Notes: generated from the letters alone by a model not told the origin. Positions 40,023 to 49,733 are shown, numbered from the stretch's first letter. The stretch: 64,000 nt of DNA from CAZIOH01 sp964540815 (GCA_964540815.1 CAZIOH010000019.1:17935-81934), one strand, 5' to 3'. Numbers and translations: made by a program.

Positions 40023-41873
40023 ATGACGACCGATGAGCCAGCCCGGCCGCCCGCGGGCATGCCGGCCGATCCGACCTCCGCCACCATCTTGGCCGTCTCG
40101 CCGGGCGCCATGCTGCGCGCGCGCGTGACGGCGGCGGTCCGGGAGGTGCTCTCCGAGTCGAAATCCCCGGAGCTCCCGGGGTTCGACGGTGATGTCGCGC
40201 TCCACCGCTCCTCGCACGCCGACTTCCAGGCGGACGTGGCGCTGGCGCTCGGACGGACCCTCAAGCGGCCGCCGCGCGAGCTCGCGGTGGCGATCGCCGC
40301 CAGGCTCCGCGCGGGCGACGGCCTCGCGGAGGCGACGGTGTCGGGTCCCGGGTTCATCAACTTGACGTTGAGCGCGGACTATCTCGCCGCCGCGCTCGAC
40401 CGCATGCTGCACGACGTCCGTCTCGGGGTTCCGCAGGTGGCCGTCCCCGAGACGGTGGTGGTGGACTACTCGAGCCCCAACCTGGCCAAGGAGATGCACG
40501 TCGGGCACCTGCGCAGCACCATCATCGGGGACGCCATCGCCCGCGTCCTCGCGTGGCGGGGCGACCGGGTGGTGCGCCGCAACCACATCGGTGACTGGGG
40601 GACACCCTTCGGGATGCTGATCGAGAACCTGGTCGACGAGAACGCGCTCGGGGGCGAGGCCAGCCTGCGGGAGCTGGTCGGGTTCTACCAGCGGGCCCGG
40701 GCCAAGTTCGACGGCGATCCAGCCTTTGCCGAGCGGTCCCGGCTGCGGGTGGTCAAGCTGCAAGCAGGCGATCCGGAGACGCTGGCCCTGTGGCGGCGGC
40801 TCGTCGACGTGTCCCTCGATCACATGTTCGAGCTGTACCGCCGGCTCGGCATCGGCCTGCAGCTCGCCGACGTGGTGGGCGAGAGCCACTACAACCCAGA
40901 GCTGGCGGAGGTGGTGGCCGAGCTCGAGGCCAAGGGCGTCTCGCGCGTCAGCCAGGGCGCCGTCTGCGTGTTCCCTCCGGGGTTCACGGGGCGGGACGGT
41001 GAGCCCGTTCCGCTCATCGTGCGCAAGCAGGACGGCGGCTATGGGTACGCCTGCACCGATCTCGCGGCGCTGCGCCAGCGGCTGCGCGCCCTTCACGCCC
41101 GCCGGCTCGTCTACGTGGTCGGCACGCCCCAGAGCCAGCACTTCGCGATGGTCTTCGCGGTCGCCGCCATGGCCGGCTGGCTCGAGCCGGGCGTTCGCCT
41201 CGAGCACGTGGCCTTTGGCTCGGTGCTCGGCACGGACAAGAAGATGCTGAAGACCCGCGCCGGCGACACCGTCCAGCTCGCGGCCCTGCTCGACGAGGCG
41301 GTCGAACGGGCGCGCGCCGCAGTGGTGGCCAAGTCGCCCGATCTCGATACGGCGGAGCAGGCGCGCATCGCGGACGCCGTGGGAATCGGCGCCATCAAGT
41401 ACGCCGATCTCGCCAACGATCGGCTCAAGGACTACGTGTTCGACTGGAATCGCATGCTCTCCTTCGAGGGCAACACGGGGCCCTACCTGATGTATGCGCA
41501 TGCCCGCATCGGCTCGATCCTGCGCAAGGCGGCGGCGAGCATCCCAATACCCGGAGATGGCGAGGGTGAAGGTGAGGGTGAGGGTGAAGGGGCTCCTCCG
41601 AGCTTGATCACCGCCGAGGAGCGGGCTCTCGGGCTCGAGCTCATCGAGCTGTCGACCGTGCTCGACCGGGTCGCGGACACGCTTCAACCGCACCGGCTCT
41701 GCGGCTATCTCTACGACGTCGCGACGGCGTTCACGCGCTTTTACGAGGCCTGTCCGGTCCTGAAGGCGCCGACCGCCGAGCGTCGCAGCCGCCTGGCCCT
41801 GTGCCGCTTGACCGCCCGGGTGCTGGCCCACGGGCTCGAGCTCCTCGGCATCGCGGCGCCCGCCCAGATGTGA
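40023..41873 (+). CDS. argS: Arginyl-tRNA synthetase
   Basis: A class I synthetase of 616 residues charging tRNA-Arg. The HIGH-type motif is SSPNLAKEMHVGHLRSTIIG and the later KMSK-region equivalent is DKKMLKTRAGD. The DALR anticodon domain begins after an unusual Gly-Glu run (a 6-bp tandem repeat at about 41560-41591), located in the linker before the C-terminal helices. ATG 40023 is preferred; ATG 40008 in the same frame lies inside the -10 box. Confidence 0.97.
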   Translation: MTTDEPARPPAGMPADPTSATILAVSPGAMLRARVTAAVREVLSESKSPELPGFDGDVALHRSSHADFQADVALALGRTLKRPPRELAVAIAARLRAGDGLAEATVSGPGFINLTLSADYLAAALDRMLHDVRLGVPQVAVPETVVVDYSSPNLAKEMHVGHLRSTIIGDAIARVLAWRGDRVVRRNHIGDWGTPFGMLIENLVDENALGGEASLRELVGFYQRARAKFDGDPAFAERSRLRVVKLQAGDPETLALWRRLVDVSLDHMFELYRRLGIGLQLADVVGESHYNPELAEVVAELEAKGVSRVSQGAVCVFPPGFTGRDGEPVPLIVRKQDGGYGYACTDLAALRQRLRALHARRLVYVVGTPQSQHFAMVFAVAAMAGWLEPGVRLEHVAFGSVLGTDKKMLKTRAGDTVQLAALLDEAVERARAAVVAKSPDLDTAEQARIADAVGIGAIKYADLANDRLKDYVFDWNRMLSFEGNTGPYLMYAHARIGSILRKAAASIPIPGDGEGEGEGEGEGAPPSLITAEERALGLELIELSTVLDRVADTLQPHRLCGYLYDVATAFTRFYEACPVLKAPTAERRSRLALCRLTARVLAHGLELLGIAAPAQM

Positions 41874-41924
41874 GGCGGCGGGCGCGCGACGACGCCGGTC
41901 GAGCCACGGGTCCTCGTGATCGGC

Positions 41925-42353
41925 TTACGACGAGACGAGCTTGGCGTTGACCGTGACGGTGGGGACCGAGGCCAGGGCCTTCGAGATCGGGCAGTTCTGC
42001 TTCGCGAACTCGACCTTCTCCGCGAACAGCTTGGGGTCGATGCCCGGGACGTCGGCCACGGTCTCGAGCTCGATCTTCGAGAGCAGCGGTCCGGCGTCGA
42101 GGTGCACGGTGGCCTTGGTGTCGATCTTGCGGGGCGGGTGCCCCACCGTGTCGAGCTGCGCCGCCAGGAACATGGAGAAGCAACCCGCATGCGCCGCGCC
42201 GATCAGCTCCTCCGGGGACGTGCCACCGGCCGCGCCTTCGAACCGGGTGGCAAACGTGAACGGTGCGGACAGGTTCCCGCTCGCGCCCTTGACCGAGCCC
42301 TTTCCTTGTTTGAGGTTGCCGGTCCACTGGGCTTCCGCTTTCGAAATCGCCAT
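41925..42353 (-). CDS. osmC: OsmC-family peroxiredoxin
   Basis: A 142-residue thiol peroxidase that reduces organic hydroperoxides. The peroxidatic Cys is in GAAHAGCFSMFLAAQL and the resolving Cys in FAKQNCPISKAL. TFATRFEGAAGGTSPEELI is the typical OsmC segment. The inner ATG (42353) is chosen because GGAGGAGG sits at the best distance; a second ATG is two codons upstream. Confidence 0.95.
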   Translation of the reverse strand: MAISKAEAQWTGNLKQGKGSVKGASGNLSAPFTFATRFEGAAGGTSPEELIGAAHAGCFSMFLAAQLDTVGHPPRKIDTKATVHLDAGPLLSKIELETVADVPGIDPKLFAEKVEFAKQNCPISKALASVPTVTVNAKLVSS

Positions 42354-42442
42354 GATCATTCCTCCTCCGCCGGCATGAGCGCCGGGCGCGCGAAAGATAC
42401 TGCATCCCCCGAGGTGGCGCCCGCACCGCCGGACGGTTCTCA

Positions 42443-43108
42443 TCAGCCGCCGTGGGTCAGGCGCGCCGCCCAGGCGATCCCGAGCTGTCCGAGCCAGTAC
42501 ACCCCGAGCGTGAGCACCGCCGAGTGCCGGATCGGCTTCGAGAACCGGCAGAGGGCGAGACAGGCGTCCGAAACGAAGAACAGCAGGGCACCGATGGCCG
42601 CCAGTCGGCTCGCCGCCGGGCCGAGCCCGCCCACGCCGATCGTGGCAAACGCCGACACCACCATGGTGGCGATGGTGGCCCCGTAGATGACCACCGGGAT
42701 CCGCAAGCTCCCCGCACCTCGCCACAGGCGCCCGAGCAAGACCAGCGTGACGACGCCCATGGCCGCCGCATACAGGCCGACGGCCGTCCCGCCCCGGGCC
42801 TTCGAGAGGAAGGCGACCGTGTAAAGCCCGTGGGCCCCGAGGAACGCCACCAGCCCGAACATGAACGAGCGCTCGGTCTCGAACAGCAAGGCCGTGTCCC
42901 CCACCACCGAGAGGGCCACGCCCGCCGCGATCCACCCCGCGAACCCTCCGCGACCGATCGCCGGCCCGAGGACCGCGAAGAGGAGCAGGGTCGTGATGGG
43001 CTTGGCCCACCACAGACACCGCCTCCAGCCCCGTTCGGCGGCCACCACCCCCACGACGGCCGACGCCAGGAACAGAGCGGTTGCCAGCCAGCCAGAAGTG
43101 TCCGCCAT
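42443..43108 (-). CDS. Lysoplasmalogenase (YhhN family)
   Basis: A 221-residue protein with about eight TM helices. WWAKPITTLLLFAVLGP, LSVVGDTALLFETERSFMFG and GALLFFVSDACLALCRF are the family motifs with conserved membrane Asp residues. TMEM86-type relatives hydrolyse the vinyl ether of lysoplasmalogen. Myxobacteria make ether and plasmalogen lipids, so the role fits. It starts at the ATG 43106-43108; no clear ribosome site. Confidence 0.9.
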   Translation of the reverse strand: MADTSGWLATALFLASAVVGVVAAERGWRRCLWWAKPITTLLLFAVLGPAIGRGGFAGWIAAGVALSVVGDTALLFETERSFMFGLVAFLGAHGLYTVAFLSKARGGTAVGLYAAAMGVVTLVLLGRLWRGAGSLRIPVVIYGATIATMVVSAFATIGVGGLGPAASRLAAIGALLFFVSDACLALCRFSKPIRHSAVLTLGVYWLGQLGIAWAARLTHGG

Positions 43109-43155
43109 TCGGATGATGCGGGATTGTGCCTCGAATTCGGGCCGCCGTCCCGTCC

Positions 43156-44496
43156 TCAGTCGGTGGGCGCGCGGGTGAAGAGCCCGGCGGCGTGCAGGGT
43201 GGCGACGATGGCGGCCACGTGCTCGAAGCCGCGGGTCTCCGCGGTGATCTCGACCGACGCTTGCCCGAACTCGAGGCGCGTCCCCACGCGGTCGTGCTCG
43301 ATGGCGAGGATGTTGGCCTCCGACTCGGCGACGATGGCCAGGATCCGCGCCAACGATCCCGGCACGTCGGGCACCATCACGCGAAGGCGCGCGATGCGCC
43401 CGGACTTGATCAGGCCGCGATCGATGATCCGCGACAGCAGGTTCACGTCGATGTTGCCGCCCCCGATCACGAGGACGATGGTCTTGCGATCGGCGGGCAG
43501 CTCGCGGTGGATCAGCGCCGCCAGCGGGGCCGCCCCGGCGCCCTCGGCCACCAGCTTCTCGCGCTCGAGGAGGATCAGGATGGCCTCGGCGATCTCCTCG
43601 TCGTCGACGGTCACGATGCTGTCCACGTAGCGCTCCGCGATGGCGAAGGGCAGGGCGCCGACCTGACCGACCGCGATGCCATCGGCGATGGTGCGCACGC
43701 CCTCGATGCGGCGGGGCGCGCCGGCCTGTCGGGCGGCCCGCATGCTCGGCATCGCTTCGGACTGCACGCCGCAGACGTGAATCCCGCGGGTCGGGACCGA
43801 GGAGGACCCGGGGCCGGCGAGCCTTGGCCCCGCCGCCTCGCCCGGCCGGGGTCTCAGGCTGCTCTCCTTGAGAGCGGTGGCGACTCCCGCGATCAGGCCC
43901 CCGCCGCCGATCGCCACCACCACCTCGTCGACGTCGGGGACCTGCTCGAGGATCTCGAGGCCGATCGTGCCCTGCCCCGCGATGACGGCGGGGTCGTCGA
44001 AGCCCGGAATCAGGACCCGGCCGGTCGTCGCCGCGATACGCTCGGCCTCCACGAACGCCTCGTCGTAGCCGCCCGTCACCAGCGTCACCTCGGCGCCGAG
44101 GCTGCGGGTCTGGGTCACCTTCACGAGCGGGGATCTCCGCGGCATGACGATGGTCGCCGGGACTCCGAGGGCGCGTGCGTGATAGGCCACGCCCTGGGCA
44201 TGGTTGCCGGCGCTGGCGGCCACCACGCCCCGCAGCCTCTCCTCCGCGTCGAGCTGCAGCAAGCGGTTGCAGGCGCCGCGTTCCTTGAACGAGCCGGTGA
44301 GCTGCAGGTTCTCGAGCTTCAGGTAGACCTGCTTGTCGAGGAGCTCGCTCAGCGAGCGCGAGTAGGTGCACGGGGATGCGCGCACGCGCCCGTGGATGCG
44401 GGCGCGGGCTGCCTCGATATCCGCGAGCGTGACGATCGGCGCCGCGGCCACGGCGCCCGCGGTGGTGGGGGCAGGTTGATCTGGGGTTGGAGGCAC
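43156..44496 (-). CDS. ilvA: Threonine/serine dehydratase with ACT domain
   Basis: A PLP enzyme of 446 residues that deaminates threonine to 2-oxobutyrate. The PLP Lys is in LTGSFKERGACNR, the phosphate loop in AIGGGGLIAG, and a C-terminal ACT domain starts ARLRVMVPDVPGSLARIL, placing it in the short catabolic/ACT subtype. A Pro/Gly-rich insertion lies after the Gly loop. The GTG start at 44494-44496 is used because no ATG exists before the conserved region. Confidence 0.93.
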   Translation of the reverse strand: MPPTPDQPAPTTAGAVAAAPIVTLADIEAARARIHGRVRASPCTYSRSLSELLDKQVYLKLENLQLTGSFKERGACNRLLQLDAEERLRGVVAASAGNHAQGVAYHARALGVPATIVMPRRSPLVKVTQTRSLGAEVTLVTGGYDEAFVEAERIAATTGRVLIPGFDDPAVIAGQGTIGLEILEQVPDVDEVVVAIGGGGLIAGVATALKESSLRPRPGEAAGPRLAGPGSSSVPTRGIHVCGVQSEAMPSMRAARQAGAPRRIEGVRTIADGIAVGQVGALPFAIAERYVDSIVTVDDEEIAEAILILLEREKLVAEGAGAAPLAALIHRELPADRKTIVLVIGGGNIDVNLLSRIIDRGLIKSGRIARLRVMVPDVPGSLARILAIVAESEANILAIEHDRVGTRLEFGQASVEITAETRGFEHVAAIVATLHAAGLFTRAPTD

Positions 44497-44561
44497 GGTC
44501 GACGACCGAGGGATGGGCGAGGTTGGGGAGCGTGGGCCAGCGCGGAGAATGCCAGCTCGAG

Positions 44562-44570
44562 TGATACCCT
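44562..44570 (+). promoter_or_regulatory. Extended -10 box of deoC
   Basis: TGATACCCT fits an extended -10 (TG-N-TACCCT) and ends 6 nt before the GTG at 44577; transcription would start at the start codon. Confidence 0.4.
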
Positions 44571-44576
44571 ACCTGC

Positions 44577-45314
44577 GTGAGCCGGGACCCCGAAATCATT
44601 CAAGCCGCCCCGGGCGACCAGGCCCAAGGGCCCGGGATCGAGCCGGCACGCATCGATCATACCTGCCTGCGACCCGACGCCACCCCCCACGACATCGCGC
44701 GCCTGTGCGCGGAGGCCCGGACCTTCGGGTTCAAGACCGTCTGCGTGCAGCCCACCTTCGTGGCGTTCGCCGCGCGTGCGCTCGCCGGCTCCGGGGTGGG
44801 GGTGTCGGCGGTGGTGGCGTTCCCGCACGGCGCCAGCACCACCGCGACCAAGACGTTCGAGGGGCGCGCGGCGGTGGCAGACGGCGCGACCGAGCTCGAT
44901 GTGGTGGCCAACCTCGGCTGGATTCGCGGTGGGGACGCGGCCGCCATCGAGGCCGAGACCCGGGCGCTGGTCGATGGCGTGGGCTTGGGCGTTCCGATCA
45001 AGCTGATACTGGAGTCCACCCTGTTTTCTCCGGACGAGCTCGCGCGGGCGGCGCGTGCCGGTCTGGCGGGAGGAGCCGCCTTCCTCAAGACCTCGACCGG
45101 TTTCGCGGCCAGCGAGGGCGGCGGCGGCCCCGCGGCCCACGCCGCCCTCCTGGCACAGGTCGCGCTGTTGCGCGCGATGGCCGGAACGCGGGCGGGCGTG
45201 AAGGCCTCGGGCGGCATTCGCACCCGCGCCCAGGCACGCGCCCTGCTGGCGGCGGGGGCCGATCGACTGGGCTGTTCCGCCTCGGTCGAGCTGGTCGCTG
45301 CGACCGGGCCGTGA
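44577..45314 (+). CDS. deoC: Deoxyribose-phosphate aldolase
   Basis: The 245-residue aldolase splits 2-deoxyribose-5-phosphate to glyceraldehyde-3-P and acetaldehyde in nucleoside salvage. RIDHTCLRPDAT is the N-terminal motif (Thr replaces the usual HT/L spacing only slightly), the Schiff-base Lys is in AAFLKTSTGF, and KASGGIRT the final phosphate-binding motif. The start is GTG with no ribosome site. It is divergent from ilvA. Confidence 0.94.
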   Translation: MSRDPEIIQAAPGDQAQGPGIEPARIDHTCLRPDATPHDIARLCAEARTFGFKTVCVQPTFVAFAARALAGSGVGVSAVVAFPHGASTTATKTFEGRAAVADGATELDVVANLGWIRGGDAAAIEAETRALVDGVGLGVPIKLILESTLFSPDELARAARAGLAGGAAFLKTSTGFAASEGGGGPAAHAALLAQVALLRAMAGTRAGVKASGGIRTRAQARALLAAGADRLGCSASVELVAATGP

Positions 45315-45320
45315 CGGAAT

Positions 45321-45344
45321 CCGGTGCAAATCCCGGCGCACCGG
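45321..45344 (+). terminator. Hairpin after deoC
   Basis: CCGGTGC/GCACCGG arms of 7 bp with a 10-nt loop begin 7 bp after the deoC stop codon. No T-tract. Confidence 0.45.
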
Positions 45345-45507
45345 GGGCGGCCGCGCTAGCATCCGCTGGGATGTATTGCGTTGCGTTGTGCGGGTCCGGG
45401 ACGCCGGGGGGACGTGATCCCGGTCATCGTCCGCAGGGCTCCGTGGCGCGGCGCTCGCCGATCGGTGTGGAGCGGTGGTTCGTTTTCGAGGTGCTTACCT
45501 GCTTGAA

Positions 45508-45562
45508 ACACCGCCGACATCGCATTCTGCGAACCTCGGGTCGTCGACGATGCTGGCGGTGT
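45508..45562 (+). promoter_or_regulatory. Long imperfect inverted repeat upstream of kup
   Basis: ACACCGCC pairs with GGCGGTGT, followed by a G-U pair, one mismatch and CATCG/CGATG: 14 pairs over a 25-nt loop. It ends 17 bp before the first candidate ATG of kup. It could be a leader RNA structure or, if transcription starts close to the ATG, an operator overlapping the promoter. Confidence 0.5.
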
Positions 45563-45578
45563 CCGCCGGATATGACGA

Positions 45579-47570
45579 ATGCGAATGACCTCGATACAGC
45601 CCATGCCCGACGCGCCTGCTGACCCACCCATCGGTCTGGCCGTGCCCCCGCCGCACGCGCCCGCGCATGCGCACGGGGCGGCCGCGGTGCACTCGGCCAA
45701 CAGCGCCCAGGGCAAGGATCTGGTCAAGCTCGCGATCGGGGCGCTCGGTGTGGTCTACGGCGACATTGGAACCTCGCCCCTCTACGCCATCCGAGAGTGC
45801 GTCACGCCGCCGCATGGCGTGGGGGTCTCGCCCGAGAACATTCTCGGGATCCTGTCCCTGGTCTTCTGGTCGCTGACCCTGGTCATCTCGGTCAAGTACC
45901 TGCGCTTCGTGATGCGCGCCGACAACGACGGAGAGGGCGGGGTGCTGGCGCTCATGGCCCTCGTGGCCTCGCCGGCGCAGGTCGAGAAGAAGCGCAGCCG
46001 GTTGCCGCTCGCCTTCCTCGGCCTGTTCGGGGCGGCCCTGCTCTACGGCGACGGGATGATCACCCCCGCCATCTCGGTGCTCTCGGCGGTGGAGGGCCTG
46101 GAGGTGGCGACCACGACCTTCACGCCCTTCGTCGTGCCCATCACCTGTGGGATCCTGCTGGCGATCTTCGCGGTCCAGAAGCGGGGGACTGGCGGGATCG
46201 GAGCGATCTTCGGGCCGCTCACCTTCCTGTGGTTCATCGCCATCGGCGCGGCCGGCTTGCCGTGGATCTGGAAGCGGCCGGAGATCCTGGCATCGCTCAA
46301 CCCCATCCACGCCGTGCGCTTCTTCCGGGAGCACGGCGTGCACGGATTCCTGGTGCTCGGCTCGGTCGTCCTCTGCATCACCGGTGGCGAAGCGCTGTAC
46401 GCCGACATGGGGCACTTCGGTCGGCGGGCCATCAAGCTGGCGTGGAGCACCGTGGTCTTCCCGTGCCTCCTGCTGAACTACTTCGGCCAGGGGGCGCTGC
46501 TGCTGGCGCGGCCCGCGACCGCCAATCCATTCTATGACCTCGTGCCCGGCCCGTGGCTCTACCCGATGGTGGCGATCGCCACCTTCGCCACCGTGGTGGC
46601 CTCGCAAGCCCTGATCTCGGGGGCGTTCTCGCTCACGCGCCAGGCGGTGCAGCTCGGGTACGCCCCGCGGGTGACGATCGTGCACACCTCCGGCAAGACC
46701 GAAGGGCAGATCTTCATCCCCGAGGTCAACAGCCTGTTGATGGTGGCCTGCGTGGCGCTGGTGCTGGGATTCCGGGCGTCCTCCCGGCTGGCGGATGCCT
46801 ACGGCATCGCCGTCACCGGGACCATGGCCATCACCTCGGTGCTGTTCTACTTCGTGGCGCGCAGCCGGTGGCACTGGCCCCTGTGGAAGGCCGCCAGCGT
46901 GCTCGGGTTGTTCCTGGTGTTCGACCTCGGGTTCCTGGCGTCCTGTGCGGCCAAGATCGCCACGGGCGGGTGGTTCCCGCTGGTGGTGGCGAGCGCGGTC
47001 TTCGCGGTCATGACCACCTGGAAGAAGGGGCGGTCGATCCTGGCGGCGCGCATCTCCTCGGAGACCCTGCCCATCGACGCCTTCATCGCCGACCTCGAGT
47101 ACGTTAAACCGCACCGCGTGAAGGGGACGGCGGTGTTCCTCACCTCGACGAGGCGAGGCATGCCGAACGTGCTGCTCCACCACTTCAAGCACAACAAGGT
47201 CCTGCACGAGCAGGTGGTGATCCTGTGCATCGCCACCGATGCCGTGCCCGAGGTCGCCGCCGGCGACCGGCTGCGCTTCAAGGACTTCGGGCTCGGCTTC
47301 TGGGGCATCACCGCCCACTACGGCTTCATGGAGACCCCGGACGTCCCCGATCTGCTGGCCCACTGCGCGTCGATCGGCCTCAAGATCGACATCGCCGACA
47401 CGAGCTACTACCTCGGGCGGGAGACGTTGTTGCCGACCCGGGATCGGAGCCTCGCGCTGTGGCGCAAGCGGCTCTTCCGCTTCCTGTCCCGCAACTCCCG
47501 CTCGGCGACCGACTTCTTCGCGATCCCCGCCAACCGGGTGGTCGAGATCGGGACCCAGATCGAGCTGTGA
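45579..47570 (+). CDS. kup: Low-affinity potassium transporter Kup
   Basis: A K+/H+ symporter of the KUP family, 12 TM plus a cytoplasmic C-terminal domain. AIGALGVVYGDIGTSPLYAI, GDGMITPAISVLSAVEGLE and GEALYADMGHFGRRAI are family signatures. The C-terminal half (VPEVAAGDRLRFKDFGLGFW) is complete. The N-terminus has about 45 variable His/Ala/Pro residues; ATGs at 45579, 45585 and 45603 are all in frame, so the start is open. A 264-bp leader contains two inverted repeats. Confidence 0.96.
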   Translation: MRMTSIQPMPDAPADPPIGLAVPPPHAPAHAHGAAAVHSANSAQGKDLVKLAIGALGVVYGDIGTSPLYAIRECVTPPHGVGVSPENILGILSLVFWSLTLVISVKYLRFVMRADNDGEGGVLALMALVASPAQVEKKRSRLPLAFLGLFGAALLYGDGMITPAISVLSAVEGLEVATTTFTPFVVPITCGILLAIFAVQKRGTGGIGAIFGPLTFLWFIAIGAAGLPWIWKRPEILASLNPIHAVRFFREHGVHGFLVLGSVVLCITGGEALYADMGHFGRRAIKLAWSTVVFPCLLLNYFGQGALLLARPATANPFYDLVPGPWLYPMVAIATFATVVASQALISGAFSLTRQAVQLGYAPRVTIVHTSGKTEGQIFIPEVNSLLMVACVALVLGFRASSRLADAYGIAVTGTMAITSVLFYFVARSRWHWPLWKAASVLGLFLVFDLGFLASCAAKIATGGWFPLVVASAVFAVMTTWKKGRSILAARISSETLPIDAFIADLEYVKPHRVKGTAVFLTSTRRGMPNVLLHHFKHNKVLHEQVVILCIATDAVPEVAAGDRLRFKDFGLGFWGITAHYGFMETPDVPDLLAHCASIGLKIDIADTSYYLGRETLLPTRDRSLALWRKRLFRFLSRNSRSATDFFAIPANRVVEIGTQIEL

Positions 47571-47603
47571 GGGGGGCGCGACCGGTGGGCGGCGGGCACT
47601 GTT

Positions 47604-49676
47604 CTATGGGCTTGCCATCGACAGCCGACGCAGCTCGGTCGCCGCCACCGAAGCGAGGCCGGGGTCCTGGGCGGTGCGCGCGACGACGGTCCATTCGGCG
47701 GCCGCCTCGTGCAGCCGTCCCGCGCCAGCCAGGGCGCGGGCGTGGGCGGCGCGGGCCCGCGTGTCGTCCGGGGACAGCACGAGGGCCCGCGACAGGTGGG
47801 CGATGGCGGCATCGAGCCGACCCGCGGTGAGATCGATGCTGCCGAGCCAGGCCGCGAGGCGTGCCTCCTCCGCCCTCGACGGGAGACAGCCGGGAGGCTC
47901 GAGCGCGCGCCGGTAGGCCCGCTCGGCGCGTCCGGCGCGGTCCCCGTCGAGCTCGAACCAGAGCTCCCCGAGTCGCCGCTGCCATTCGCACGGCGGCACC
48001 GGCGAGCCGCCAGGCTGGACGTCGAGGGGGAGCGTGACGGTCCCGTTCTCGACGGTGAAGGAAAACGTCGCGGGGATCTCGAGCTCGGCGATGAGCGCGC
48101 GCCATCGCGGCAGGCGCCGCACGAAGACCCGCGCGTCGTCCTGGCGGTACACCAGGGCCCACTCGTCCGGGTCCCACCACGAGACGCGGCGGTTGACCCC
48201 GGCGTAGGTCAGGAGCGCGCTCTGCACGCCGAGGTCGCGCATGGCGCCGTCCCATTCGGCGCGCGTCAGCTCGAAGTTCCCGAGGAGCGCATGAAACGCC
48301 TCGGGATAGGCCGGCAGCCGCGGATCCACGAACACGCGGTAGCGGGGATATCCTTCGAACACCAGGTAGGAGCCGGTCTCGAAGTCGTTGTACATCCGCT
48401 CGCGCAGCCCGTGACGCTCCACGAAGGCGAGGGCCCCGAGCGGGACCACGCTCTCCTCGATGCCGAGGTCTATCAGGGGGTGTCCGGCGCGGACCTGCGC
48501 CGCCCGAGGCGCGGCCGTGAGGGCCACCAGCGCGACGATCGAGAGGGCGGTCGCCACCTCTTGCCGGGGACTGCGGGCACCGAGCGGTGGCGCGCCGTCC
48601 CCGAGCACGAGGGTGCAGGCGCGGACCAGGGTGGGGACGGACATCAGGACGGCGTCCGCCGCGAAGCGGACCGAGAGACCGCCGAGGATCGCCATGCCCG
48701 TCACCGGGAGCAGATCGGCCGCGGGGAGCTCGGCGCCCGCCCCGACGCCAACACCGACCGCGACACCGCCCCGGCCAGGTCCCCCGTCGGTGTCGATCAC
48801 GGTCGTGGCGCGCCGGCGCATGCGGGCGGCGGCGGCGAGCACGGCGAGCGCGAGCGCCCCGAGCCAGGCGAAGGTGGCCGCGTCCGAGCGCCATGTGGCG
48901 CTGCGAAACTCGTCGACCGGGTGAATGCGCGGGATCCGCAGGTGCAGCTCCCAGTACCGAAGGATGCCCCATCCGAGCGGCGTCGCGAGCGCCGCCAGTC
49001 CCGAGATGCCCGCCATCCCCAGCAGGCGCCAGCTCACCGCGCGGTCGCGCCGGCTCCATCCGAGCGCGGCCAGACCGAGGGTGCCGGTGCCGACGAAGAT
49101 CCCGGCGTGGGCGTTCGACCAGGCCAGCATGGCCGCCGCGAAGGCCACCCACGCCCCCCGCGACCAGCGTCCGCGGGCGCCCCGGAGCCCCCACAGGATC
49201 ACCACCTCCCCCGCGAACGAGGCGATGTGCGGGCGTTCCACCAGGCGCTCCTGCATCACCTGCGCGGCCAGCGCCAGCACGATCGAGGACAACCAGGCCG
49301 GCGCTCCGTCACGCCGGCAAAGAGCGAAGAGCCCCGCAAAGCACGCGCAGATGACGGCGGTCTTGGCCACGACGATCCCGGCGAAGCCGGCGATTCGATG
49401 CACGGCCGCCAGGCCGAGCTCGAACGCCCAGGCCGCGTCGAGATCGGGGTGGTCGGGAGCCGTGAAGGAGAACAGATTCCGCCGAAGCAGCGCGTGGCGT
49501 GCCCAGATCTCCTGTCCCACCTTCAGCCGGAAGAAGAGATCGGTCTCGGAGATCGGAGCCAGGCAGAGGCCCGCCACCCAGGTGAGGAGCGCGGCCAGAC
49601 AGGCGAGCTCACCGGGGCTCCAGCGCGACGGCACCCTGGCCACGTCGAACGGGGAGGGGCAGCTCACACCGATCAC
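47604..49676 (-). CDS. PMT-like membrane protein with C-terminal TPR-like repeats
   Basis: A 690-residue protein with about ten TM segments. The first loop ISETDLFFRLKVGQEIWARH and LFSFTAPDHPDLDAAWAFEL resembles the first periplasmic loop of PMT/ArnT-type glycosyltransferases, including an acidic residue near the membrane. A soluble domain with YNDFETGSYLVFEGYPRYRVFVDPR follows, and the last 130 residues are helical pairs like TPRs (GRLDAAIAHLSRALVLSPDD). Family function is not known. GTG start at 49676. It converges on kup. Confidence 0.78.
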   Translation of the reverse strand: MIGVSCPSPFDVARVPSRWSPGELACLAALLTWVAGLCLAPISETDLFFRLKVGQEIWARHALLRRNLFSFTAPDHPDLDAAWAFELGLAAVHRIAGFAGIVVAKTAVICACFAGLFALCRRDGAPAWLSSIVLALAAQVMQERLVERPHIASFAGEVVILWGLRGARGRWSRGAWVAFAAAMLAWSNAHAGIFVGTGTLGLAALGWSRRDRAVSWRLLGMAGISGLAALATPLGWGILRYWELHLRIPRIHPVDEFRSATWRSDAATFAWLGALALAVLAAAARMRRRATTVIDTDGGPGRGGVAVGVGVGAGAELPAADLLPVTGMAILGGLSVRFAADAVLMSVPTLVRACTLVLGDGAPPLGARSPRQEVATALSIVALVALTAAPRAAQVRAGHPLIDLGIEESVVPLGALAFVERHGLRERMYNDFETGSYLVFEGYPRYRVFVDPRLPAYPEAFHALLGNFELTRAEWDGAMRDLGVQSALLTYAGVNRRVSWWDPDEWALVYRQDDARVFVRRLPRWRALIAELEIPATFSFTVENGTVTLPLDVQPGGSPVPPCEWQRRLGELWFELDGDRAGRAERAYRRALEPPGCLPSRAEEARLAAWLGSIDLTAGRLDAAIAHLSRALVLSPDDTRARAAHARALAGAGRLHEAAAEWTVVARTAQDPGLASVAATELRRLSMASP

Positions 49677-49715
49677 CCTACCTCACCCCGCCGATCGTCC
49701 GGCCACAGTTCCTAA

Positions 49716-49733
49716 CCTCGTCCTCGTCCTCGT
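49716..49733. repeat. (CCTCGT)x3 hexamer repeat
   Basis: Three perfect units lie in the 105-bp gap between two minus-strand genes, about 50 bp beyond the stop of the lipoprotein gene. Confidence 0.9.

Noticed and set aside
45315..45578. c-di-AMP (ydaO) riboswitch in the kup leader
   Set aside because: The inverted repeats do not show the conserved ydaO sequence elements.
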